This document shows, in pieces, positions 1-6,222 of a DNA stretch of 9,699 nt. Origin of the DNA: Comamonas sp. lk (lineage in GTDB: Bacteria > Pseudomonadota > Gammaproteobacteria > Burkholderiales > Burkholderiaceae_C); NCBI GenBank assembly GCA_945901215.1, contig CAMDKE010000083.1, positions 1 to 9,699 of the forward strand, written 5' to 3'. A model generated the notes under the pieces. It worked only from the letters and a program-made list of their open reading frames with translations. It ran no database searches and was not told the origin of the DNA. A program made the translations under genes and the position numbers. Position 1 is the first letter of the stretch; every line of letters begins with the position of its first letter.

Positions 1-1095
1 GCCCGAGTCGGCCAGCATTTGCTTGCCCATTTCTTCGTTGGTGCCTTTCATGCGCACCACCAGCGGCACCGACAAATTAACCGCTTTGCAGGCCACGATG
101 ACGCCGGTGGCAATCGTGTCGCACTTCATGATGCCACCGAAGATGTTGACCAAAATGGCCTTGACCTTGGGGTTTTTCAGCATGATCTTGAAGGCTTCGG
201 TCACCTTCTCGGGGGTGGCGCCGCCGCCGACGTCCAAGAAGTTAGCGGGTTCGGCGCCAAACAGTTTGATGGTGTCCATGGTGGCCATGGCCAGCCCCGC
301 GCCGTTGACCAGGCAGCCAATTTCGCCGTCCAGGCTGATGTAGGCTAGGTCGAATTTGCTGGCTTCGACTTCGGCTGCGTCTTCTTCGTCCAGGTCGCGG
401 TAGGCCACGATTTCGGGGTGACGGAACAGGGCGTTGGCGTCAAAGTTGAACTTGGCGTCCAGGGCCTTGATGTTGCCGTTGCCCTCCAAAATCAACGGGT
501 TGATCTCGACCAGGCTGGCGTCGGTGTCCATGTAAATTTTGTACAGCTTTTGCAGCACGTCCACAGCCTGCGCGGTGGAGCCGGTGGGCACGCCAATCGC
601 GTCGCTGAGCTTTTTGCCTTGCGCATCGGTCAAGCCCAGGGCAGGGTCGACGATCTCAGTGATGATTTTCTCGGGCGTGTCGTGGGCTACGCCCTCAATG
701 TCCATGCCGCCTTCACTCGACACGATCATCGCCACGCGCTGGCTGGCGCGGTCGGTCACGGCCGAGACGTAGTATTCCTTTTTGATGTCTGCACCGTCCT
801 CAATCAAGAGGCGTCGCACTTTTTGGCCCAGCGGACCGGTTTGGTGGGTGACGAGTTGCATACCCAAGATCTCGGTGGCCAGGGTGCGCACTTCGTCAAT
901 CGAGCGCGCCAGCTTCACGCCGCCGCCTTTACCGCGCCCACCGGCGTGAATTTGCGCCTTGACCACCCAGACCGGGCCGCCGAGTTTTTGTGCCGCTTCG
1001 ACCGCTTCTTGCACGGTAAAAGCGGGGATCCCGCGGGGTACGGGCACACCCGCGTTGCGCAAGATTTCCTTGCCTTGGTATTCGTGGATCTTCAT
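1..1095 (-). CDS. sucC: Succinyl-CoA synthetase (ADP-forming) beta subunit, 3' end cut by window
   Basis: This is the beta subunit of the TCA-cycle enzyme that converts succinyl-CoA, ADP and phosphate to succinate, CoA and ATP in the cytoplasm, working as a heterotetramer with SucD. The visible 365 codons begin MKIHEYQGKEILR, the typical family N-terminus. An ATP-grasp domain follows, with the glycine-rich stretch KAQIHAGGRGKGGG at residues 46-59 and EINPL at 197-201. The CoA-ligase-type C-terminal domain has NGAGLAMATMD at 264-274 and VNIFGGIMKCD at 316-326. The family is usually about 386-390 residues, so only some 20 residues lie beyond the left edge. The ATG at 1095 is preceded by an AGAGAG purine run, a modest ribosome-binding site. 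sucD would be expected next on the left, outside the window. No frameshift or odd residue is seen. Identification is firm. Confidence 0.97.
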   Translation of the reverse strand, partial: MKIHEYQGKEILRNAGVPVPRGIPAFTVQEAVEAAQKLGGPVWVVKAQIHAGGRGKGGGVKLARSIDEVRTLATEILGMQLVTHQTGPLGQKVRRLLIEDGADIKKEYYVSAVTDRASQRVAMIVSSEGGMDIEGVAHDTPEKIITEIVDPALGLTDAQGKKLSDAIGVPTGSTAQAVDVLQKLYKIYMDTDASLVEINPLILEGNGNIKALDAKFNFDANALFRHPEIVAYRDLDEEDAAEVEASKFDLAYISLDGEIGCLVNGAGLAMATMDTIKLFGAEPANFLDVGGGATPEKVTEAFKIMLKNPKVKAILVNIFGGIMKCDTIATGVIVACKAVNLSVPLVVRMKGTNEEMGKQMLADSG

Positions 1096-1163
1096 GACTT
1101 CTCTCTTTGCGACAGGGCAATGGTTGGCCAGGCGATGCGGGCTCTGTGCTGCCGAGCCTGGTC

Positions 1164-1192
1164 TTGGACGCTGAAGCGTAGAAATGTATCAT
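1164..1192 (+). promoter_or_regulatory. Candidate sigma-70 promoter for argC
   Basis: A -35-like TTGGAC at 1164-1169 is separated by 17 bases from a -10-like TATCAT at 1187-1192 (5 of 6 matches to consensus). Transcription would start near 1199 and give a leader of about 100 bases before argC. The -35 is weak, so this is a motif-based guess. I found no convincing promoter for sucC on the other strand in the same gap. Confidence 0.35.
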
Positions 1193-1206
1193 GGTGCGCT
1201 GCACCA
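1192..1206. promoter_or_regulatory. 15-bp palindrome between sucC and argC, possible operator
   Basis: TGGTGC-GCT-GCACCA is a perfect inverted repeat with 6-base arms and a 3-base centre. It lies across the predicted -10 and start point of the argC promoter, where a bound repressor would block initiation. The regulator is unknown. It does not look like an E. coli ArgR box (AT-rich, 18 bp). Chance occurrence cannot be excluded. Confidence 0.3.
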
Positions 1207-1212
1207 AACTTG

Positions 1213-1259
1213 CCCCGGTCTTACGGGGGCGATGGGCGTTTTTCGGCCTGTTTTAGGCC
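1213..1259 (+). other. Two small stem-loops in the argC leader
   Basis: Two perfect 5-bp stems lie in the presumed untranslated leader of argC. The first is CCCCG/CGGGG with a 6-base loop at 1213-1228. The second is GGCCT/AGGCC with loop GTTTT at 1245-1259. Neither is followed by a T run on the plus strand, so they are not intrinsic terminators for argC-directed transcription. They could be incidental in this GC-rich DNA. Confidence 0.25.
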
Positions 1260-1302
1260 ACCTTGCAGCCGTGTTGTTTTCTTTGCAAAGACGATTATTC
1301 CC

Positions 1303-2238
1303 ATGAAGAAGCTATTTATCGACGGCGAGGCTGGCACCACCGGCTTGCAAATTCGCGAACGCTTGGCCGCCATGGCCGGCATTGAATTGCTGCGCATTGA
1401 CCCGGCGCTGCGCAAAGACGCCGATGCCAAGCGCGCGCTGCTGGCGCAGGCGGACGTGGTTATTTTGTGCCTGCACGACGAGGCGGCCATCGAGTCCGTG
1501 GCCATGGTGGACGCGCTGGCACAGGCCAGCGGCAAGCCTGGTCCGCGCATGATTGACGCGTCCACCGCGCACCGCACGGCGCCAGGCTGGGTGTATGGTT
1601 TTGCCGAACTGTGCGCGGGCCAGGACCAGCGCATCGCCAGCGCGCAGCGTGTGGCCAACCCGGGCTGCTACGCCACCGGCGCCATCGCGCTCTTACGCCC
1701 CTTGATTGACGCGGGCCTGATTCCCACCGACTTCGCCTTGTGTTTACCATCGGTCAGCGGCTACTCGGGCGGCGGGCGGCCCATGATTGAGGCCTACGAG
1801 GCAGGCACCGCCCCGGCGTTGGAGCTGTATGCGCTGGGCCTCAAGCACAAGCACATTCCGGAGATCATGCATTGCACCGGCCTGACACGCCGACCGCTTT
1901 TTGTGCCCTCGGTGGCCAACTTTGCGCAAGGCATGTTGGTGCAAGTGCCCCTGCATTTGGACCAGCTACCCGGCCACCCCAGCGCCCAAGACCTGGAAGA
2001 CGCGCTGCGTGCCCATTACAAAGGCAGCAGCTTTGTAACGGTAGAGAGCGCCACCGCCGACCGCAAACTCGACGCCGTGGCCCTGGCCGGCACCAACCAG
2101 ATGGAGCTGCGTGTGTTTGCCAACGACGCAGCAGCCGACGGCTTTGCCCACGCCGTGCTGGTGGCCCGCCTGGACAACCTGGGCAAAGGCGCCAGCGGAG
2201 CGGCGGTGCAAAACCTGGAGTTGATGCTGGGGATTTAG
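1303..2238 (+). CDS. argC: N-acetyl-gamma-glutamyl-phosphate reductase, short (type 2) form
   Basis: ArgC catalyses the NADPH-dependent reduction of N-acetylglutamyl-5-phosphate to the semialdehyde, the third step of arginine synthesis, in the cytoplasm. The 311-residue product starts MKKLFIDGEAGTTG, with the dinucleotide-binding loop at about residues 8-14. It has the catalytic cysteine in VANPGCYATG (Cys122) and the conserved VSGYSGGGRP at 151-160. HKHIPEI at 182-188 carries a likely catalytic histidine. Its length and loop pattern fit the short ArgC subfamily (about 310 residues) rather than the common form of about 345. The gene stands alone: divergent from sucC and convergent with the toxin-antitoxin pair, with no other arg gene near. 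There is no good Shine-Dalgarno before the ATG, but the start matches the family N-terminus. A much longer in-frame reading upstream runs antisense to sucC and is not coding. A second, long-type argC elsewhere in the genome is possible. Confidence 0.93.
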   Translation: MKKLFIDGEAGTTGLQIRERLAAMAGIELLRIDPALRKDADAKRALLAQADVVILCLHDEAAIESVAMVDALAQASGKPGPRMIDASTAHRTAPGWVYGFAELCAGQDQRIASAQRVANPGCYATGAIALLRPLIDAGLIPTDFALCLPSVSGYSGGGRPMIEAYEAGTAPALELYALGLKHKHIPEIMHCTGLTRRPLFVPSVANFAQGMLVQVPLHLDQLPGHPSAQDLEDALRAHYKGSSFVTVESATADRKLDAVALAGTNQMELRVFANDAAADGFAHAVLVARLDNLGKGASGAAVQNLELMLGI

Positions 2239-2264
2239 GGGCAGGCGCGCGACGGGGCAGGCGC
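2238..2264. repeat. Direct repeat GGGGCAGGCGC x2 just after argC
   Basis: The 11-mer GGGGCAGGCGC occurs at 2238-2248, overlapping the last base of the argC stop codon, and again at 2254-2264, a 16-base period. No function is evident. It may be a small local duplication. Confidence 0.5.
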
Positions 2265-2394
2265 TTGCAGTTCGGGAAATGTCTTCCAGCCCGACCGGCG
2301 GGGAGTCTGGCGAATGGAGGTTTTGTGCGTTTAGCGGAACCTGGGCGCCACACTGGGCGGGCCGATCGGTAATGGGATAGTGGTCGGCCTCAGC

Positions 2395-2422
2395 GGACTC
2401 GGGGTTACAACAAATCGAGTCC
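2395..2422. other. Stem-loop in the argC-parE convergent gap
   Basis: Perfect 7-base arms GGACTCG (2395-2401) and CGAGTCC (2416-2422) enclose a 14-base loop. On the minus strand it lies 20 bases beyond the parE stop codon. There is no T tract, so it is at best a weak or Rho-assisted 3' end for the parDE transcript. The rest of the 204-base gap between argC and parE holds nothing else I can name. Confidence 0.35.
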
Positions 2423-2442
2423 CACTCTGAAAGGGCTGCAAG

Positions 2443-2784
2443 TCATTGATCGAGCGAAAGATGCCTCGCCAAATCCATACGCTCATAGAGGATTCGGAGA
2501 ACTTCAATGGTTTGTGTCTCCGGGACCCTGAACACCAAAAAGTGGCTGGCCTTGCGTTTGGATCTTGCTGCATGCAAGGTAAAAATGCCGGAGCCAATTT
2601 CTTCGCGCTCTTTGACACCAATGGCCATTGGGCCTTTTTCACGCAGGGCATCAAGGGCCGACGCTAGGGTTTGCGCGTACGCCTCGGCCTGAAGTGGACC
2701 GAAGTCTTGAGCGCTGCGTTGGATGACCTCCAGATAGTCTAGTTCCGACACTGCGACGAGTCGCACCGTCCATGGGCCTGTCAT
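2443..2784 (-). CDS. parE: ParE/RelE-superfamily toxin of a type II toxin-antitoxin pair
   Basis: The 113-residue product belongs to the RelE/ParE toxin superfamily. The mark is the C-terminal pattern FRVPETQTIEVLRILYERMDLARHL (split as FRVPETQTIEVLR at about 84-96 and ILYERMD at 97-103), typical of ParE: a beta strand carrying IEVLRIL followed by ERMD. The N-terminal half (residues 10-50) is predicted helical, as expected of a helical hairpin. Classical ParE proteins poison DNA gyrase and RelE proteins cut mRNA on the ribosome. Which applies here cannot be told from sequence, though the RMD ending favours ParE. Its ATG overlaps the antitoxin stop codon as ATGA, so it is probably translationally coupled. 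The family is usually 90-110 residues, so this copy looks complete. Confidence 0.87.
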   Translation of the reverse strand: MTGPWTVRLVAVSELDYLEVIQRSAQDFGPLQAEAYAQTLASALDALREKGPMAIGVKEREEIGSGIFTLHAARSKRKASHFLVFRVPETQTIEVLRILYERMDLARHLSLDQ

Positions 2785-3062
2785 GCGCTAGCAATCGCCT
2801 TCTTCGCAAGCGTTTTCAGGTGTAGTGTGAGTGATTCGGAAGAATTGAAATTGGTATACCGGCGTGCCGCACTGTCAGCCAATCCGACCTGAACCGCAGC
2901 TTGAAGCGCCTCAAGGCGCAAGGCATCCTCGGACTCGCGTGTCTCAATGAGACGCAAGCCCTCGCGCAAAACCTCGCTTGCGTTTTGGTACCGTCCACCG
3001 GCGACCAAACCTTCAACCAGAGCAGCTTGGTGCTCGGTAAGTACGACGTTGCGTGTTGGCAT
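2781..3062 (-). CDS. parD: ParD-family (ribbon-helix-helix) antitoxin
   Basis: The 93-residue protein starts MPTRNVVLTEHQAALVEGLV and contains GRYQNASEVLREGLRLIE at about residues 23-40. That is the classic ParD/CopG-like ribbon-helix-helix DNA-binding and dimerisation segment. The C-terminal half, from about residue 45, is the expected toxin-binding tail. It would neutralise the downstream ParE-type toxin and repress its own promoter. The start at 3062 is supported by a strong GGAGGG ribosome-binding site (3068-3073, 5-base spacing) and by the family N-terminus. A much longer in-frame reading upstream crosses recX in another frame and is rejected. The stop overlaps the toxin ATG. A 15-bp palindrome lies just upstream as the likely operator. 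Confidence 0.9.
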   Translation of the reverse strand: MPTRNVVLTEHQAALVEGLVAGGRYQNASEVLREGLRLIETRESEDALRLEALQAAVQVGLADSAARRYTNFNSSESLTLHLKTLAKKAIASA

Positions 3063-3085
3063 TACCGCCCTCCGAAGTTCATTAA

Positions 3086-3100
3086 TGGCATAGTATGCCA
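3086..3100. promoter_or_regulatory. Palindromic operator candidate for parD-parE
   Basis: TGGCATA-G-TATGCCA is a perfect inverted repeat with 7-base arms. It lies 24 bases upstream of the parD start and 2 bases beyond the recX stop codon. Toxin-antitoxin operons of this class are repressed by ParD or ParD-ParE binding to such a repeat, which supports the role. On the minus strand a -10-like CATACT falls inside it. A TTGACG lies 19 bases further upstream, inside the end of recX, so the pair probably has its own promoter. Confidence 0.6.
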
Positions 3101-3102
3101 AT

Positions 3103-3567
3103 TTAGCCCTCATCGGCGTCAAACGCACCCGACACCACCCGCGCAATCGCCTCGCCGCCGAAGCCCCGGCTGGCCAGAAAGCGCACCTGCTTGGCGCGCT
3201 CGGCGGGTGTGGCGGCGGGGCTGCCGAACTTCTTGCGCCAGACCTCAAAGGCGCGCACGGGCTCACTCGCTTTGAGGTCGCTGACCGCTTGGGCCACCGC
3301 CTCGGGCTCCAGGCCTTTGGCTTGCAGTTCGTGTTTGATGCGCGATGCACCCAGCTTGGCGCTGCGCCGGTGCAGCACAGACTCCACCACGCGGCCCTCG
3401 TTGATAAAGTCTTTGGCCGCCAGCGCGTCGAGCACCTGGGCCAGCGCACCGGGGGGTTCGTCAAAAGGTGCGAGTTTGCGCTCGAGCTCAACGCGCGAAT
3501 GCTCACGCGCGCTGAGCAGGCGCAACGCGCGCCCGGTCAGCGACAGGGTGGGTGGCAGGCTGGCCAT
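3103..3567 (-). CDS. recX: RecA regulatory protein RecX
   Basis: RecX binds along the RecA filament and modulates recombination and the SOS response, usually by limiting filament growth. The 154-residue product (start MASLPPTLSLTGRALRLLS) has the helical repeats of the family: an early SAREHSRVELERKL at about 19-32, then FINEGRVVESVLHRR at 54-68, and SRIKHELQAKGLEPE at 75-89. A final RFLASRGFGGEAIARVV lies at 129-145. It follows recA on the same strand with a 19-base gap, the usual recA-recX arrangement, and is probably co-transcribed and SOS-induced with it. The ribosome-binding site is poor, which may keep RecX much less abundant than RecA. The start is chosen because it is the first ATG after recA with a family-like N-terminus. 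Confidence 0.93.
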   Translation of the reverse strand: MASLPPTLSLTGRALRLLSAREHSRVELERKLAPFDEPPGALAQVLDALAAKDFINEGRVVESVLHRRSAKLGASRIKHELQAKGLEPEAVAQAVSDLKASEPVRAFEVWRKKFGSPAATPAERAKQVRFLASRGFGGEAIARVVSGAFDADEG

Positions 3568-3586
3568 GGCTCGGGTAAGTCGCCAA

Positions 3587-4681
<1,095 letters not shown>

Positions 4682-4687
4682 GGGAAA

Positions 4688-4693
4688 TCTCCT
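4688..4693 (-). promoter_or_regulatory. recA ribosome-binding site
   Basis: AGGAGA lies 6 bases before the recA ATG on the minus strand. This strong site decides the start at 4681 over the upstream in-frame ATG at 4729. Confidence 0.85.
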
Positions 4694-4746
4694 GTAAAAA
4701 ATAGGTGGGTAAAACAGCGCATTCCTCATCTGGTATTAACCACAGG

Positions 4747-4762
4747 CTGGATACTTGAACAG
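4747..4762. promoter_or_regulatory. LexA (SOS) box of recA
   Basis: CTGGATACTTGAACAG fits the CTG-N10-CAG LexA pattern. Read on the minus strand with two extra bases it begins TACTGTTCAAGTAT, close to the Gram-negative SOS consensus. It lies immediately downstream of the recA -10, over the likely start point, a classic place for repression. It also overlaps the -35 of the predicted divergent marR promoter. Confidence 0.85.
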
Positions 4763-4784
4763 TAGTTTATAGGGGGTTTATAAA
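4755..4784 (+). promoter_or_regulatory. Predicted marR promoter overlapping the recA promoter
   Basis: On the plus strand TTGAAC (4755-4760) is followed after 18 bases by TATAAA (4779-4784). The start would be near 4791, about 37 bases before the GTG of the MarR-family gene. Its -35 lies inside the LexA box and its -10 lies between the recA -10 and -35. The motifs are seen directly; promoter activity is inferred. Confidence 0.45.
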
Positions 4785-4793
4785 TACGTGCAA
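4766..4793 (-). promoter_or_regulatory. recA promoter
   Basis: On the minus strand a -35-like TTGCAC (4788-4793) and a -10 TATAAA (4766-4771) are separated by 16 bases. The start would fall near 4759, inside the LexA box, giving a leader of about 78 bases. Good spacing and the SOS box support it, although the -35 is weak. Confidence 0.6.
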
Positions 4794-4827
4794 GCTATTT
4801 TTAGTCAGTTTGCATTACCATTAACCG

Positions 4828-5310
4828 GTGCAAAACTCCCCGCTGAATCCACCCGACACCTGGCGCCACAACCACCTGGGCCACTGGCTGCGCCTGGGGC
4901 AAGAGCGCTTTGAGGCCCGGGTGATGGCGCTGATGGCGCAACATCCGGGCGTGTCGCTGGGTTTGTCCAACTTGGCCGGGCGCGGGCAACTGGCGGCGGC
5001 GCATTGGCAGGTGACCCGCCACTTACCCCCCGATGGCGCCCGACTAACCGAGCTGGCGCAGCGCGCAGGCATGAGCAAACAGGCCATGGGTGCGCTGGTG
5101 AACCAATGCGAGGCCTGGGGCATGGTGCAGCGCGACGCCGACGGCCGGGACGCGCGCGCCCGGCGTGTGTGCTTTACCGCCACCGGACGCGCCTGGCTTG
5201 CGGCCTACCAAGACAGCGTGGCGCAGGCCGAAGAAGAGTTGCGCAGCGCCATTGGTGCCGAGGTGGCCACGGTGGTGGCGCTGGGCCTGGAGGCGTACAG
5301 CGCGGCATAA
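4828..5310 (+). CDS. MarR-family winged-helix transcriptional regulator
   Basis: The 160-residue product has the MarR layout. An N-terminal dimerisation helix (about 17-38) is followed by a helix-turn-helix, LTELAQRAGMSKQAM at 73-87, with recognition helix continuing to about 97. Then comes the wing GRDARARRVCFTATGR at 106-121, and a final long helix (about 122-150) completes the dimer interface. MarR proteins usually bind small ligands and repress their own or neighbouring genes. The ligand and targets cannot be named here. The GTG start at 4828 has no strong ribosome-binding site. An in-frame ATG at 4924 would cut off the first dimerisation helix, so the GTG is preferred. It diverges from recA and shares its control region. 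I recall a MarR gene beside recA in other Comamonadaceae, so the pairing is probably old. Confidence 0.88.
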   Translation: MQNSPLNPPDTWRHNHLGHWLRLGQERFEARVMALMAQHPGVSLGLSNLAGRGQLAAAHWQVTRHLPPDGARLTELAQRAGMSKQAMGALVNQCEAWGMVQRDADGRDARARRVCFTATGRAWLAAYQDSVAQAEEELRSAIGAEVATVVALGLEAYSAA

Positions 5311-5348
5311 GTGGCTTGCCTGGCTCCACCGGCGGCGCAGTGCAACGC

Positions 5349-5362
5349 AGGGGCAAACCCCT
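5349..5362. promoter_or_regulatory. Palindrome AGGGG-CAAA-CCCCT upstream of the response regulator
   Basis: A perfect 5-base inverted repeat with a 4-base centre lies about 50 bases upstream of the predicted start point of the two-component operon. It may be a binding site for a regulator, or simply a small hairpin after marR. There is no T run, so a terminator is unlikely. Confidence 0.3.
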
Positions 5363-5396
5363 AGAGCAAAGCGGACGCTGCCGCCAGGGCCAGTCC

Positions 5397-5402
5397 TAGA
5401 AT
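5397..5402 (+). promoter_or_regulatory. Candidate -10 box for the two-component operon
   Basis: TAGAAT matches 5 of 6 bases of the -10 consensus and would give a leader of about 48 bases. There is no good -35 at 17 bases upstream (GACGCT), so an activator may be needed or the call is wrong. Confidence 0.3.
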
Positions 5403-5456
5403 GCCCGGTCAACCCCAACCACACAACACCACAGCGTACAGCGCGAGGAGACAGGT

Positions 5457-6131
5457 ATGCGGATCTTGATTGCCGAAGACGACCAGGTACTTGCAGACGG
5501 GCTGTTGCGCGCCCTGCGCAACGCAGGCGCTGCGGTCGACCACGTGGCCAGCGGCACCGAAGCCGACGCCGCACTGATGACCAACACCGAGTTCGACTTG
5601 CTGATTTTGGACCTCGGTTTGCCCAAGATGCACGGTCTGGAAGTGCTCAAACGCCTGCGTGCGCGCGGCTCGGCGCTGCCAGTGCTGATCCTGACGGCCG
5701 CCGACAGCGTGGAAGAGCGTGTCAAAGGCCTGGACTACGGTGCAGACGACTACATGGCCAAGCCGTTTAGCCTGCAAGAGTTAGAGGCGCGCGCGCGCGC
5801 CCTGGTGCGCCGGGGCATGGGGGCCACCAGCAGCAACATCAAACACGGCCCTTTGACCTACGACCAGTCGGGCCGCGTAGCAACGATTGACGGCAAGATG
5901 GTGGAGCTCTCCGCCCGCGAGCTCGGCCTGCTCGAAGTGCTCCTGCAGCGCACCGGGCGCCTGGTGAGCAAAGACCAGCTCGTCGAGCGCCTGTGCGAAT
6001 GGGGCGAAGAGGTGAGTAATAACGCCATCGAGGTGTATATCCACCGCCTGCGCAAGAAGATCGAAAAAGGCCCCATCCGCATCGCGACGGTGCGAGGTCT
6101 GGGCTATTGCCTGGAAAAAATACAAAGTTGA
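5457..6131 (+). CDS. OmpR-family response regulator (TctD/QseB-like)
   Basis: This cytoplasmic transcription factor is switched by phosphorylation from the kinase encoded next door. Residues 1-115 form a receiver domain with the acidic pair Asp8/Asp9, phospho-acceptor Asp52 in LILDLGLP, Thr80 and Lys102 in KPF, all intact. Residues 125-224 form an OmpR-type winged helix, with LSARELGLLEVLLQRTGRLV at 151-170 and the recognition region NNAIEVYIHRLRKKI at 188-202. It ends in RGLGYCLE, the usual final hairpin. The overall pattern is nearest the TctD/QseB/PmrA group. Signal and targets are unknown, and no tricarboxylate transporter genes are visible. The start is supported by AGGAG at 5446-5450, 6 bases before the ATG. 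The kinase follows after a 91-base gap that holds a palindromic element. Confidence 0.95.
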   Translation: MRILIAEDDQVLADGLLRALRNAGAAVDHVASGTEADAALMTNTEFDLLILDLGLPKMHGLEVLKRLRARGSALPVLILTAADSVEERVKGLDYGADDYMAKPFSLQELEARARALVRRGMGATSSNIKHGPLTYDQSGRVATIDGKMVELSARELGLLEVLLQRTGRLVSKDQLVERLCEWGEEVSNNAIEVYIHRLRKKIEKGPIRIATVRGLGYCLEKIQS

Positions 6132-6160
6132 TGCGCCCCCAACGCTGGTCGCGTCAAGTA

Positions 6161-6213
6161 CTGCGCTGCCCCCCGAGGGGGCTGCTGCGCCTTGGGGCGG
6201 CCCGGCGGCGCAG
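6161..6213. repeat. REP-like compound palindrome between regulator and kinase genes
   Basis: Outer arms CTGCGCTGCC (6161-6170) and GGCGGCGCAG (6204-6213) pair at 9 of 10 positions. Inside is a perfect GCCCCC-CGA-GGGGGC hairpin (6168-6182), which shares three bases with the outer left arm, so the two folds compete there. A GC-rich stretch, CTTGGGGCGGCCCGGCGG, follows at 6191-6208. From memory, near-identical GC-rich hairpins are scattered between genes in Comamonadaceae genomes, so I call it a dispersed extragenic palindrome. I could not check copy number. It ends 9 bases before the kinase ATG. It may attenuate or stabilise the operon mRNA. Confidence 0.6.
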
Positions 6214-6222
6214 CGTAGCTAG

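Noticed and set aside
418..1302. In-frame upstream extension of argC giving a protein of about 606 residues
   Set aside because: The extension is antisense to sucC and has no family match. ArgC clearly starts at 1303 with MKKLFIDGEAGTTG.
3063..3506. Long N-terminal extension of the antitoxin reading frame
   Set aside because: It overlaps recX out of frame. The ParD start at 3062 has a strong ribosome-binding site and the family N-terminus.
4682..4729. Upstream in-frame start of recA adding 16 residues
   Set aside because: There is no ribosome-binding site for it, and it would begin inside the leader. AGGAGA fits the start at 4681.
4828..4926. ATG at 4924 as the marR start
   Set aside because: It would remove the first dimerisation helix typical of MarR proteins. 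The GTG at 4828 fits the predicted promoter better.
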